Origin: Bacteroidaceae bacterium
Lineage (GTDB): Bacteria; Bacteroidota; Bacteroidia; Bacteroidales; Bacteroidaceae
DNA: 64,000 nt
Assembly (NCBI GenBank): GCA_017547585.1
Contig: JAFYPH010000036.1
Span: forward strand, 1-64,000
Direction: 5' to 3'
The translations under genes were made by a program, and so were the position numbers. Every line of letters starts with the position of its first letter. Position 1 is the first letter of the stretch. This document shows, in pieces, positions 44,872 to 55,522 of the stretch. The notes under the pieces were generated by a model, which worked only from the letters and a program-made list of their open reading frames with translations, was not told the origin of the DNA and made no database searches.

Positions 44872-46023
44872 TTACTTCGCGGGAGCGATGATTACGCGAC
44901 GGTTCAACTGGATGGGTTTCTCAGCGTCAACACCACCCTTACCCTCTACGATAAGCTGGCTCTCGGGAACGCCCATCTCAACGAGCTTAGCAGCAACTGC
45001 CTTAGCACGAGCCTCAGACAATGTCTGGTTGTAAGAAGCTGTACCTGTAGCGCTGTCAGCATAACCTGTAACTGTAAGTTTCACGCCAGCCTCTTTAGCT
45101 GCCTCAGCCAAAGCCTTGAGGTTGAGGATCTCCTTCTTAGAATCGATCTTAGAAGAGTTGATTGAGAAGAATACTGACTGAGCAGCATCGAACATCTCAA
45201 CATCCTTGGGAGCGTTCTGACACTTAGCAAGAGCAGCCTTAGCAGCAGCGAGCTGAGACTTCAACTGAGCGTTCTCAGACTCCTTAGCCTGCAACTGTGC
45301 GTTGAGAGCAGCAAGAGCAGCAGCGTTAGCAGCCATGATTGCGTCTACGTCAGGAGTGTTCTCCCAACCTGTCTTGTTGAACTTGTAAGTAACACCGGCT
45401 GTAGCTGCGAAGATCATGTCATAACCGTTGCGTGAAGGAGCAACACCGCAGAAACCACCCTTAGCAGCTGTAGCTGAAACCTCGAGGTTGATAGCCCAGT
45501 GCTTAGCGATGCGGAATGTGTTCAAGATACCAGCGTTAGCTGTCAAAGAACCGAGCTTGCCGTTACCGTTAGCACCCTCTGCATCCAAGTTAGCAGCGTA
45601 ACCAAGACCCATGTAAGGAATGAAGTTCCAAACGCGTTTCTCGTTGTAGCCGAAGAACAAGTTGCTGAGGTTGAACATAGCGTCAGCGTGTACATTGTAG
45701 AAGCTGAAGTTGTCTGCATCCTCGAAAGGCTTAGCCTCGAAACCATTGTAAGCTACTCTCCAACCGTAACCGGGAGTGTGCCATTTACCAACGTAAGCAT
45801 TGATTGCTGCTGTACCGTGGTCGAACATGCTCTCGCCGTTAGTCTGAACACCGTTGAACAACTGATAACCGCCGTTCACACTGATGAACCAGTTACTCCA
45901 GAAGCCGTTAGTAATAACGCTCTTCTTCAAAGTAGGAACTACGACTTCGCTAGTAACAGTCTCCTGTGCAAAAGAAACCATTGCAATGCTGGCAATAGCC
46001 AGCGCCATCATAAATTTTTTCAT
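44872..46023 (-). CDS. OmpA-family outer-membrane protein
   Basis: The 383-residue protein has a signal peptide (cleavage at VSFAQ), an eight-stranded beta-barrel (residues about 40-215, with strands such as FISVNGGYQLFNG and MIFAATAGVTYKFN), a coiled-coil linker built from A/L/K/Q repeats (ALNAQLQAKESENAQLKSQ) and a C-terminal OmpA peptidoglycan-binding domain (VTGYADSATGTASYNQTLS and the final EKPIQLNRRVI). It anchors the outer membrane to the cell wall. Codon use is visibly more restricted than in neighbours (many GCT, AAG, AAC), as expected for an abundant protein. Confidence 0.95.
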   Translation of the reverse strand: MKKFMMALAIASIAMVSFAQETVTSEVVVPTLKKSVITNGFWSNWFISVNGGYQLFNGVQTNGESMFDHGTAAINAYVGKWHTPGYGWRVAYNGFEAKPFEDADNFSFYNVHADAMFNLSNLFFGYNEKRVWNFIPYMGLGYAANLDAEGANGNGKLGSLTANAGILNTFRIAKHWAINLEVSATAAKGGFCGVAPSRNGYDMIFAATAGVTYKFNKTGWENTPDVDAIMAANAAALAALNAQLQAKESENAQLKSQLAAAKAALAKCQNAPKDVEMFDAAQSVFFSINSSKIDSKKEILNLKALAEAAKEAGVKLTVTGYADSATGTASYNQTLSEARAKAVAAKLVEMGVPESQLIVEGKGGVDAEKPIQLNRRVIIAPAK

Positions 46024-46179
46024 ACTTTTTGCTATTAATTAGACACTAAAAATTTCCTAAAATCCAAAATTTCACAGAAACTGTCTTTCCACTATAACAT
46101 TTTACAACGGAGAAAAGTTTCTGCAACTGCAATTATACACCTAAAGGTAAAGATTTTCAACACTTAACACCTTTGGACG

Positions 46180-46187
46180 CAAATGTA
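46180..46187 (-). promoter_or_regulatory. -7 box of the OmpA gene
   Basis: TACATTTG on the minus strand, a full TAnnTTTG match. The -33 region is an A-tract on the plus strand without a clear TTTG. A start here implies a leader of about 150 bases before the ATG, long and AT-rich, with no open frame. Confidence 0.45.
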
Positions 46188-46285
46188 GTTGTGCAAAATT
46201 ACAAAAAAAACATTTACGTTATAAATTTCGCTAAAAGAATCTTTGTTTTTTAACATCGGTTAACACTTTTAAACACATCCTCGCA

Positions 46286-48178
46286 TCACTTTGAGAAATT
46301 TCGCGCAATCTCATTGTCGGACTGCACATAAATGATGGTCTTTCCATCGGGGGTGCGGCCATGCACCGAGCATTTGAAAAGATTGTTTATCAGTGTATTC
46401 ATTTCGTCGGCAGTGAGCACCTGACCGACAACAACCGCCACCTGCTTGGCCATTGTCAGCGCAAGGGTGTCGAACATTTTTTCGCCAACCTCGGACGTTG
46501 CTTCCATCACCGAATGCAGAATATCCATGAGAAGATTCACGGGATTGAGCCCGTCGATACCCGCAGGAACACCCTGAATAGCGTAGCTGGCACCACCGAG
46601 CGACGAGAGTTCGAAGCCCAGGTAGGATAGCTGCTCCATTATATTTTCGAGCGCCACGCTCTCGTTTACCGTAAGGTCGATGCGCTCGGGGAAAAGCACA
46701 CGCTGAATATTTCCTTTGCGTTCGTCAAGCTGTTTTCTGTAGGAATCGTAAAGCACTCTTATATGGGCACGACGCTGATGCACCCACATGAGGCCCGACT
46801 TTACGGGAATGAGAATATACTGTCCCTTATACTGAGAAATGGGAAGATACTCCTCTTTCACCTCCTCGACTACGGGAGCAGATGCAATGGTAGTAGCAAC
46901 AAGCTCGTCCATCGCTTCGGAGACAGGCACCGAAGCTGGCTCGTTAACCTCGGGGAGAGGCTCGGTGAAAGCCGGCTCCTGCCCCATAAACTTTTTGTCG
47001 ATGCCGAGGCCCTCGTAGAGGCTCTCCCAGGGCATCTCCTTTTTCATATACTCGCGCGAAGAGGGGCTGTTGAAAGGATTGTAGTGGGGGTTGTACGACA
47101 CTTTTGGTGCCGACACAGCCTTGCCCGTATCTTCGAAGACAGGAATCTCGGGAATGTCGCCCATTTCAAAATCGAGGCCGGGCATTGCATTGAAACGTCC
47201 CAAGGACTCGCGCACGGCCGCCGAGAGAATTTTCCAGATATTCTGTTCGTCCTCGAATTTTATTTCGGTCTTTGTAGGATGGATGTTCACATCTATCTTT
47301 TCGGGAGCAACCTCGAGACAGACAAAGAAAGGCACCATTTCGCCGGCGGGAATCAGCTGGCTGTAGGCCTCGAGAATAGCCTTGGCAAAATAGGGGTGAC
47401 GCATGTAACGTCCGTTCACAAAGAAATATTGCAGGGCGCCCTTCTTGCGCGCACTCTCGGGAGTGCCCACAAAGCCCGAAATATTAATCATGGAGCTTTT
47501 CACATTAACCTCTATCAGCTGTGTATTTATCTTTTTGCCAAAGAGGTTGGCCACTCTTTTGCGGAAAGAGGAGACGGGCAGAGAGATAATCTCTACGTCG
47601 TTGTTGAACAGCGAAAATTCCACGTCGCAGTTGACAAGCGCCACACGCTCGAACTCTGTGATTATGTTGTTGAGCTCTGTCTGCGTGGTCTTCAGGAATT
47701 TGCGACGCGCGGGAATATTGTAAAAGAGATTCTTTACCTTGAAATTGCTGCCGACGGGCGAAGCCACAGGCTCTTGCTCTTCGAGACGCGAGCCCGAGAT
47801 TACCACCTTCGTGCCAAGCTCGTCGTTGGGGCGACGGGTGACAAGCTCTACCTGGGCAACGGCAGCAATAGAGGCGAGAGCCTCACCGCGGAATCCCATA
47901 GTGGAGAGTGCAAAAAGGTCCTCGGCCTTTTTAATCTTTGAGGTTGCGTGTCGCTCGAAGGCGAGACGCGCATCGGTCTCGGACATTCCCGAGCCGTCAT
48001 CTATCACCTGAATGGACGTGCGACCACCATCGACCACCAGCACCTTCACCTTTTTGGCACCGGCATCGACGGCATTCTCCATCAATTCCTTGACAACAGA
48101 GGCGGGACGCTGCACCACCTCTCCGGCTGCAATCTGGTTGGCAACCGAGTCGGGCAATAAACTTATAATATCTTTCAT
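46286..48178 (-). CDS. mutL: DNA mismatch repair protein MutL
   Basis: Links MutS recognition of mismatches to strand removal. The 630-residue protein has the GHKL ATPase with ELMENAVDAGA (Glu34, Asn35), DDGSGM (61-65) and the GFRGEAL segment, a variable linker, and a C-terminal dimerisation domain. At the place where endonuclease-type MutL proteins have DQHAxxERxxYE this protein has WVHQRRAHIRVLYDSY, so nicking activity is doubtful. It is the last gene of a long minus-strand series starting at recQ. Confidence 0.96.
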   Translation of the reverse strand: MKDIISLLPDSVANQIAAGEVVQRPASVVKELMENAVDAGAKKVKVLVVDGGRTSIQVIDDGSGMSETDARLAFERHATSKIKKAEDLFALSTMGFRGEALASIAAVAQVELVTRRPNDELGTKVVISGSRLEEQEPVASPVGSNFKVKNLFYNIPARRKFLKTTQTELNNIITEFERVALVNCDVEFSLFNNDVEIISLPVSSFRKRVANLFGKKINTQLIEVNVKSSMINISGFVGTPESARKKGALQYFFVNGRYMRHPYFAKAILEAYSQLIPAGEMVPFFVCLEVAPEKIDVNIHPTKTEIKFEDEQNIWKILSAAVRESLGRFNAMPGLDFEMGDIPEIPVFEDTGKAVSAPKVSYNPHYNPFNSPSSREYMKKEMPWESLYEGLGIDKKFMGQEPAFTEPLPEVNEPASVPVSEAMDELVATTIASAPVVEEVKEEYLPISQYKGQYILIPVKSGLMWVHQRRAHIRVLYDSYRKQLDERKGNIQRVLFPERIDLTVNESVALENIMEQLSYLGFELSSLGGASYAIQGVPAGIDGLNPVNLLMDILHSVMEATSEVGEKMFDTLALTMAKQVAVVVGQVLTADEMNTLINNLFKCSVHGRTPDGKTIIYVQSDNEIARNFSK

Positions 48179-48227
48179 ACTCTATTCTTTTCTACAAGCG
48201 TTCAAAGCAGCCGCCACAGGCGGGTGT

Positions 48228-48524
48228 CTAAAATGTCCAGCTGCCCGTGAGCAGATAGTGCAGCACAAAGAGACTCGCAACCAAAGCTATCACAATGGCC
48301 TTGGCCGAGAGACGCGTACCCTGCTCCTTGCGGCGTTTCAGATGGGTAGTCTCGTTGACAAAAGCGCCACGCAGCTTCTCTTCGTAGCTTTTCTCCTCGG
48401 GGGGAAGAAGACCAAGGTCGCGTTTGGCTTTCTCTTCAATCTTCTGCAATTTCTCTTTGCGCTCGTCAACATAAATATAGTTGTGGCTGAATCGACGGGG
48501 CGCAGGCATCTTGAAATATCCCAT
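48228..48524 (-). CDS. Small membrane protein conserved next to mutL
   Basis: The 98-residue protein is charged, with a helical N-terminal part (YVDERKEKLQKIEEKAKRDL) and one C-terminal membrane helix (AIVIALVASLFVLHYLL), so the bulk probably faces the cytoplasm. I recall similar genes between ostA-like and mutL in Bacteroidetes but know no function. It starts 11 bases after the ostA-like stop. Confidence 0.75.
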   Translation of the reverse strand: MGYFKMPAPRRFSHNYIYVDERKEKLQKIEEKAKRDLGLLPPEEKSYEEKLRGAFVNETTHLKRRKEQGTRLSAKAIVIALVASLFVLHYLLTGSWTF

Positions 48525-48535
48525 AGCGTTTCTCC

Positions 48536-50182
48536 CTATTTTTTATTCTCTTTGAATCTGTCGAGCGTAGGCAGAGGAATGGAGCTGCGTTTGATTTTCT
48601 TGAGCTCCTCGCCCTTGCGTTTGCCTCGCCAATAGAAAATATCATCCTTGCTCAGAGGACGTATGTAGTCGAACCACACGAAATTGTCAAGATACCTCTC
48701 TTTGGGAGGAATCTGACTCATGGGGTAGAATGCACCACTCGACTTTGTAGGAATCACAAGTTTATGCATCTTGCCATCCTTCATCTGTCCGACGAGCTTG
48801 CCCGCGAGTGTGGTGTTCATGCCCAGCATGGTGCTGTCATCGTCGAGCGGGAAATAGACAATGTGCACACTGCCTATCACCTGCATTTCGCTCAACTTTT
48901 TGTCTTTGAAGATGAATCTCATCTCCTTGCCATTTATCTGGTTGAACTCGTCGTCGCCAACCTTGTCGGCGTACAGTGTCTGGTTGATTACGTGCACGCG
49001 GTCGATGGAGCTGCTGTCCATATACATTTTTATCTCCTCGCCCACAAGCTGCTGGCCGCCGTTCCAGAATATAGGATCTTTGTACATTGTCATGCACGAG
49101 TCGCGCGAGTCGAAAATGAGTGAGTCGCACACTGCCTGAATATCTTTTCTGTAGGCGCGTACCTTATTATATGCTCGCAGCTGACGATACATGGAGTCGG
49201 TGTCGGCGTTGAGCGTCACCATCCATATGGTGTCGGAGTGCAGGAACAGAGAGTCGCCCTGTGAGTAGTCGACAGCAAGAGCCGAGCCGGTAATATAAAT
49301 GGAGTCGGCAAAATTGTTGAAGTAGCCATACTCGCCGGCCAGCATATTCTTGCCCACAGTGTCGCTGAGCACAATGTTGCCGAATGCCTCGCTGAGCCCC
49401 GTAAGTTCGTCGCTGAAGAGAGAGTCGGCGGTGATGTCTCTGTTGCCGTTGGTGACCACCGAGCGGTTGAGCAGCGTAGCCTGACGGCGACGAGTGTCGT
49501 AGTATCCAAGCTCGGAGTATATTTTATTCTGTCCGCTGAGCACTCGCGTGGGGCCTACAATTTTGGCAATGTCGGTGCCTGTATTGTAGTGCAGCGTGTC
49601 GGAGCCCATAAGGAACTGCGGATTCTGCAGACTGACGTCGTAACGGAAAACTGCCTCTTTGGTGACTGTATTGTACTCGCCCCACTGCGACTCGAGAGAG
49701 CTCTCGTTGTCGTAGAGTGTACCACCGCCAAAATAGTAGCCGAGATTGAGATTGCGATTGTAGTCGAGGCTGTCGGTCTCGAGAATAGAGCTTTTGTCCT
49801 CGAGGCGCACATTGTTGCGCACGCGCGCAAGATTTGCATCGCCGTCGTAGTCAAGATAATCGCCGTAGAGGAAGAGAGAGTCGCCCTGCTCCATGCGCAC
49901 GTTACCAAATGCCTTCAGGGCATTCTTTTTATTGTAGAAATAGGCGCTATCGCAGTACATGTACATGCTGTCGTGGCGAAAAGAGACGTCGCCCATAAGC
50001 ACCCACACGTCGGGATTCTTTTTCTTGTTGTATTTTGTAACATCGGCATGCAGCAGATGCACGTAGCTTCTCTTCACGCTGTCGGCCGACGACGAAGATT
50101 CCTGCGTCACATCGGTCCTCTGCGCAAAAGTCGGCACCGACAATGCGATGAGTATAAATATCAGATATTTGAGTTTAGCCAT
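48536..50182 (-). CDS. OstA/LptA-like periplasmic protein
   Basis: The 548-residue protein has a signal peptide (cleavage near PTFAQ) and many repeated beta-hairpin units with the pattern D-S-L-x-Y/F-x-x-G/D (for example GDSLFLYGDYLDYDGDAN, ETDSLDYNRNLNLGYYFG), the hallmark of OstA/LptA and the N-terminal part of LptD. It lacks a beta-barrel domain, so it is more like an oversized LptA than LptD. It probably helps carry lipopolysaccharide across the periplasm. lptB lies about 11 kb away in this window. Confidence 0.88.
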   Translation of the reverse strand: MAKLKYLIFILIALSVPTFAQRTDVTQESSSSADSVKRSYVHLLHADVTKYNKKKNPDVWVLMGDVSFRHDSMYMYCDSAYFYNKKNALKAFGNVRMEQGDSLFLYGDYLDYDGDANLARVRNNVRLEDKSSILETDSLDYNRNLNLGYYFGGGTLYDNESSLESQWGEYNTVTKEAVFRYDVSLQNPQFLMGSDTLHYNTGTDIAKIVGPTRVLSGQNKIYSELGYYDTRRRQATLLNRSVVTNGNRDITADSLFSDELTGLSEAFGNIVLSDTVGKNMLAGEYGYFNNFADSIYITGSALAVDYSQGDSLFLHSDTIWMVTLNADTDSMYRQLRAYNKVRAYRKDIQAVCDSLIFDSRDSCMTMYKDPIFWNGGQQLVGEEIKMYMDSSSIDRVHVINQTLYADKVGDDEFNQINGKEMRFIFKDKKLSEMQVIGSVHIVYFPLDDDSTMLGMNTTLAGKLVGQMKDGKMHKLVIPTKSSGAFYPMSQIPPKERYLDNFVWFDYIRPLSKDDIFYWRGKRKGEELKKIKRSSIPLPTLDRFKENKK

Positions 50183-50257
50183 TTTTTGAAACAGATTCTT
50201 AGTTATTCTTCAATCGGCCGCGCAAAGAGTAGGCGCCGCCGACAAGAGCTCAGCAGA

Positions 50258-51640
50258 CTACTGCTGTTCGTCGTAGAAATTCCAGTCGGGATAGAGGAAT
50301 TTGCAGTTGCGTCTGTCGCGATTCACGCGAACGTAGGTCTTTTTCTGTTTCTCCTTTATCCATTTGCTCACCTTCTCCTCGCCCATCTTTGCCGAGTAGA
50401 GCTGTTTCAGATAGTCGTAGTCGTCGCGCATATTGGCCTTGTGTCCCTCGACGCGGCTCTTCAGCTTGACGATGGCACAGACTGTAGTACCGTTGCTCTG
50501 CTCCATGACAAAGGGCTTGGAAATTTCGCCCACCTTCATTCTCTCCACTGCAGCTGCAACCTCGACGGGCAGATTCTGAAGCTCGAACTTGGAGTGGGAC
50601 ATTCCCTGCTCGCTGAAGAACATCACTCCGTTGTTGTTGCGTGTGTCCTTGTCGTGAGAAATCTGCGACGCGCCCTCGTCGAATGTGAAAAGGCCGTTGC
50701 TGATGTCCTCTTTTATAGAGTCGAGACGCGCAAGCATTGCAGTGATACTTTCGTCGGAGACGCGGGGCTTGCGCAATATGTGGCGCACCTTCACTCGGTC
50801 GCCTCGTTTCTCTATGAGCTGTATAATGTGAAAGCCGTACTCTGTCTCGACCACCTGCGAAACTTTGTTGGGGTCGGTAAGGTTGAAAGCCACCGCAGCA
50901 AACTCGGGTGCCCATTCTCCTCGACCACCGAATGGTAGTTCACCGCCCGAGCGTGCCGAGCCTTTATCCTCGGAGTAGAGAAGCGCAAGAGTAGAGAAAG
51001 ATGTCTCGCCGTTGTTTATGCGCTCGGCGTATCCGCGAAGCTCGCTCTTCACACGCTCAATCTCCTCAATCTCAATTTCGGGCTTTTGTGTGATTATCTG
51101 CACCTCTACCTGCATGGGAATGTAGGGAATACTATCCACGGGAAGAGTGTTGTAGTATTTGCGCACTAGAGCCGGAGAGACTTTGATGTCTCCGATTATA
51201 TTTTTACGGACTGACTCCGTAAGCATCATATTCTCGAAATACTCGAAATACATTTCGCGTATCTGCGAATAGGTTTTTCCCATGTACTCTTCGAGTTTCT
51301 CTTTTGTTCCAGCGCGGGCAATCATTCCCTCGAGGGCTCTATCAACCTCTTTCATCACATCCATCTGGCCCACATTTATACTGTCGAGCCCCGCCTGATG
51401 GATGAAAAGCTGCTGAACGGCCAGGTCCTCGCCAACGACACAATAAGGGTCGCCCTCGAATTTTCTATTCTCCTGTACCCAGAAATCTATTGCGCCCTCG
51501 ATGTCCGAACGCAATATAGCCTTGTCGCCGACTACCCACTCCACGCGGTCGATAACATTCTCCTGTGCCGACAATAAAGTGACAAAGCAGCAACAGAGTG
51601 CTGCCAACATCCATTTACCAGACAAAATATTAAATTTCAT
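50258..51640 (-). CDS. SurA-type peptidylprolyl isomerase / outer-membrane chaperone
   Basis: The 460-residue periplasmic protein has a signal peptide (cleavage at TLLSAQ), an N-terminal SurA-like helical domain, and two parvulin domains: one around ARSGGELPFGGRGEW, the second, more diverged, around NNNGVMFFSEQGMS. It probably guards outer-membrane proteins in transit. It is one of three neighbouring chaperone-like genes on the same strand (with 51683 and 52584), all following guaB. Confidence 0.9.
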   Translation of the reverse strand: MKFNILSGKWMLAALCCCFVTLLSAQENVIDRVEWVVGDKAILRSDIEGAIDFWVQENRKFEGDPYCVVGEDLAVQQLFIHQAGLDSINVGQMDVMKEVDRALEGMIARAGTKEKLEEYMGKTYSQIREMYFEYFENMMLTESVRKNIIGDIKVSPALVRKYYNTLPVDSIPYIPMQVEVQIITQKPEIEIEEIERVKSELRGYAERINNGETSFSTLALLYSEDKGSARSGGELPFGGRGEWAPEFAAVAFNLTDPNKVSQVVETEYGFHIIQLIEKRGDRVKVRHILRKPRVSDESITAMLARLDSIKEDISNGLFTFDEGASQISHDKDTRNNNGVMFFSEQGMSHSKFELQNLPVEVAAAVERMKVGEISKPFVMEQSNGTTVCAIVKLKSRVEGHKANMRDDYDYLKQLYSAKMGEEKVSKWIKEKQKKTYVRVNRDRRNCKFLYPDWNFYDEQQ

Positions 51641-51682
51641 TCTTCTCTTCGTTTATTACAGACTGTCGCCGCCCGCGAAAAA

Positions 51683-52552
51683 CTATTCGGCAGGCTGCTC
51701 ATTTTTATAAAAAATAACATCGCCACCCTTCAACGCCTCATCATAAATCTCACGCTTCACACGCTGCAAAAACTCGGCCTTGCGCGAGTTTACCAACAGC
51801 TCTTTAATCTCGCCCTCGGCAAGGTCGAGAGGTTTCAACACTCCCACAGGCAGATAATCGATGACGTTTATCATATATACTGATGCCGAGTCGCTGAACT
51901 CGACCATCTTTTTATCGGAAACCATGCGACGCAACTCATCCTCGCCCAGCGACACTTTCGACGCAATCACCGACACGGGAGTCCACGTTTCGTGAAAATA
52001 TTCATACAACTGAGCATTTGTCAGAGTGTATTTTTCGAGTTTTTCAAGGTCGGCAGGGTCGGAGCTTTTGCACCAACGACGCACCGCATCCATTTTGGGT
52101 GCCTTCTTCGATACCTTCAGCAGCAGGCCCTTGAGCATGAGCTCTTCCATCTTGAACATCAGCTTGTTGCTTTCGTAAAAAGCGGCAATCTCCTCGGGGA
52201 GAATCTCTTTGTCAAGCTGCTGGGCCACGAGCCTCTCTTGATAGATATTGAGCAGAAGCGATTTTTTGTAATTGTCTATCAGGCGGGCAATCTCTTTCGA
52301 CGAAGCGACGTTGCGCTTGGCCTGATTGTACAAAAGAACATCCTCGAGCCAATGCTCAATATATTTTTCAACAAATTCGGCACTGTCCTTTATCATTCTG
52401 TCCGATGCAAGCATCTGCTCTACATCCTCTTGATACAGAAAATCCGTACCAACGCCCACAAGAGGTGTCTTTCCCCCGTGGTCGATTTTGTCGCCGCACG
52501 ACACAAACACAAGCGCCGCGACAATAGCAAAAAGCATCTGTTTCAGTTTCAT
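51683..52552 (-). CDS. Lipoprotein related to SurA-type chaperones
   Basis: The 289-residue lipoprotein has lipobox VSCG (Cys19). The mature protein is largely helical, with a central EIAAFYESNKLMFK segment like the SurA N-terminal domain, but I see no parvulin active-site pattern, so it is likely a chaperone without isomerase activity. It lies between two parvulin genes, with gaps of 31 and 42 bases. Confidence 0.82.
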   Translation of the reverse strand: MKLKQMLFAIVAALVFVSCGDKIDHGGKTPLVGVGTDFLYQEDVEQMLASDRMIKDSAEFVEKYIEHWLEDVLLYNQAKRNVASSKEIARLIDNYKKSLLLNIYQERLVAQQLDKEILPEEIAAFYESNKLMFKMEELMLKGLLLKVSKKAPKMDAVRRWCKSSDPADLEKLEKYTLTNAQLYEYFHETWTPVSVIASKVSLGEDELRRMVSDKKMVEFSDSASVYMINVIDYLPVGVLKPLDLAEGEIKELLVNSRKAEFLQRVKREIYDEALKGGDVIFYKNEQPAE

Positions 52553-52583
52553 AAAGGCAAATATAGCTACTTAAACAGTAACG

Positions 52584-53993
52584 TCAATGATTATTAACTG
52601 TTTTTAAAATATCTTGGTAAACTTCAACTTTGTACTTTTTGTGCAAAGTCTTGAGCCACTCCTTTTCAAGCTGCTGCTGATAGTCGTTTACCACAAGCCC
52701 GTTGACATCTTTGTAGCTCTCGGGCTTTTTCTTCAGTATTTTTCCAACGGTGCCGGCCATTGTGTAGCCCTTTTTCAGTCGGCCACCCTTGCCCTGACCG
52801 AAGACCTCTTTGTCTACCCACGCATTCTCGCCTATGGGGAAGACTCCGGCCTCGAGCCTTATCGTGCACACTGAATCTTTTGTAAAGTTGGCCTCGACGA
52901 TGCTCTTGTACTCGTCGATGGCTGCATTCTTTAAAAGTTCCTGCGCCTTGCGCAGCTCCTCTTCGCTGTTGCTGTAAATAACGGCGCCACGGAAGTGGGG
53001 AGCGTCGAACTTATACTTTTTCTTGTTCTTCTTGAAGAATTTTTCGAGCCCCTTTTCATCTATTGATGCCTTCTGCCACACCTCGCGGTTGCTGACCTCG
53101 AAGAAGAGAAGTCCGTCGCGATACTCGCGCATCAGATTTCCAAACTCGGGGTATTTTGTCTCCAAAAGGCTATCCTCGCGTGCCAATGCCTCTTCGGGAG
53201 TAGTGCCCGGAGCCATCTTCGCAGCAAGCTGATAGCCCAGCCTGTAGCGCGCAATGGTCTTTACGTTGCGCTTCTCGAGGATGGACATTATATTGGCACG
53301 ATACTTTTGATACGAGCCGAAGGGACGATGCGAAAAACGCTTGATTATATGGTAGCCGGCGGGCGAGAGCACAGGATGGGAAAAGCCGCCGTCCTTGAGG
53401 GCAAACGCAGCATCCTCGAACTCTTTGAACGCCTGTCCGCGGATAATTTCAATCGTGTCGGGAGTAGTCTGCATATACTTTTGCACCACCGCATCGAAGG
53501 TTGCGCCGTTGTTGAGCATCTGGAAAGCCGAGTCGGCCTTGGCTCTAATGGCAGCCCTCTGCTCGGGCGATACATCCTGACGCATGGGGAACATCACCTG
53601 CGCCACCTTTATAAAGCCGTCGCGACCGATGGTGGCAGAGTCTTTGGCGTACATATTGTACGCCTCGCGCTCCATATAATCCTTGTCTATAAGATAATCC
53701 TCGGCCTGACGCGCGCGGTCGGCCTTGAACTCCTCGATAAAGGTGCTCAAAGTGTCTATTCCCTGCGCCTTGGCCTCGGCAACTTTCAGTTTGAAGTCAA
53801 TGTACATAGGAAGATATTCCTTTGCGCCCTTTGCCTTGCCTTCGAGCGTGGCGTTGTTCTTGTTCAACGCATATTCAAACTCGGATCTTTTAACTTCCTC
53901 GCCGCCGATTTTCATTAACACCGGGTCGGCACTCTGCCCCATCATCGAGACAGAGGCAAGAAACATCAATCCTAATACACTGCTTTTTTTCAT
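52584..53993 (-). CDS. Parvulin-type peptidylprolyl isomerase
   Basis: The 469-residue periplasmic protein has a signal peptide (cleavage near MMGQS), a chaperone helical part and one clear parvulin domain (KVAQVMFPMRQDVSPEQ, GATFDAVVQKYMQ, GGFSHPVLSPAGYHIIKR). The C-terminal 190 residues are basic and helical, with a second diverged domain. It follows guaB after 41 bases in the same orientation. Its likely role is folding of outer-membrane proteins. Confidence 0.92.
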   Translation of the reverse strand: MKKSSVLGLMFLASVSMMGQSADPVLMKIGGEEVKRSEFEYALNKNNATLEGKAKGAKEYLPMYIDFKLKVAEAKAQGIDTLSTFIEEFKADRARQAEDYLIDKDYMEREAYNMYAKDSATIGRDGFIKVAQVMFPMRQDVSPEQRAAIRAKADSAFQMLNNGATFDAVVQKYMQTTPDTIEIIRGQAFKEFEDAAFALKDGGFSHPVLSPAGYHIIKRFSHRPFGSYQKYRANIMSILEKRNVKTIARYRLGYQLAAKMAPGTTPEEALAREDSLLETKYPEFGNLMREYRDGLLFFEVSNREVWQKASIDEKGLEKFFKKNKKKYKFDAPHFRGAVIYSNSEEELRKAQELLKNAAIDEYKSIVEANFTKDSVCTIRLEAGVFPIGENAWVDKEVFGQGKGGRLKKGYTMAGTVGKILKKKPESYKDVNGLVVNDYQQQLEKEWLKTLHKKYKVEVYQDILKTVNNH

Positions 53994-54034
53994 CTTTTTA
54001 AATATCTTGTTCGAGCCGAGCCCGAATATTTTTA

Positions 54035-55522
<1,488 letters not shown>

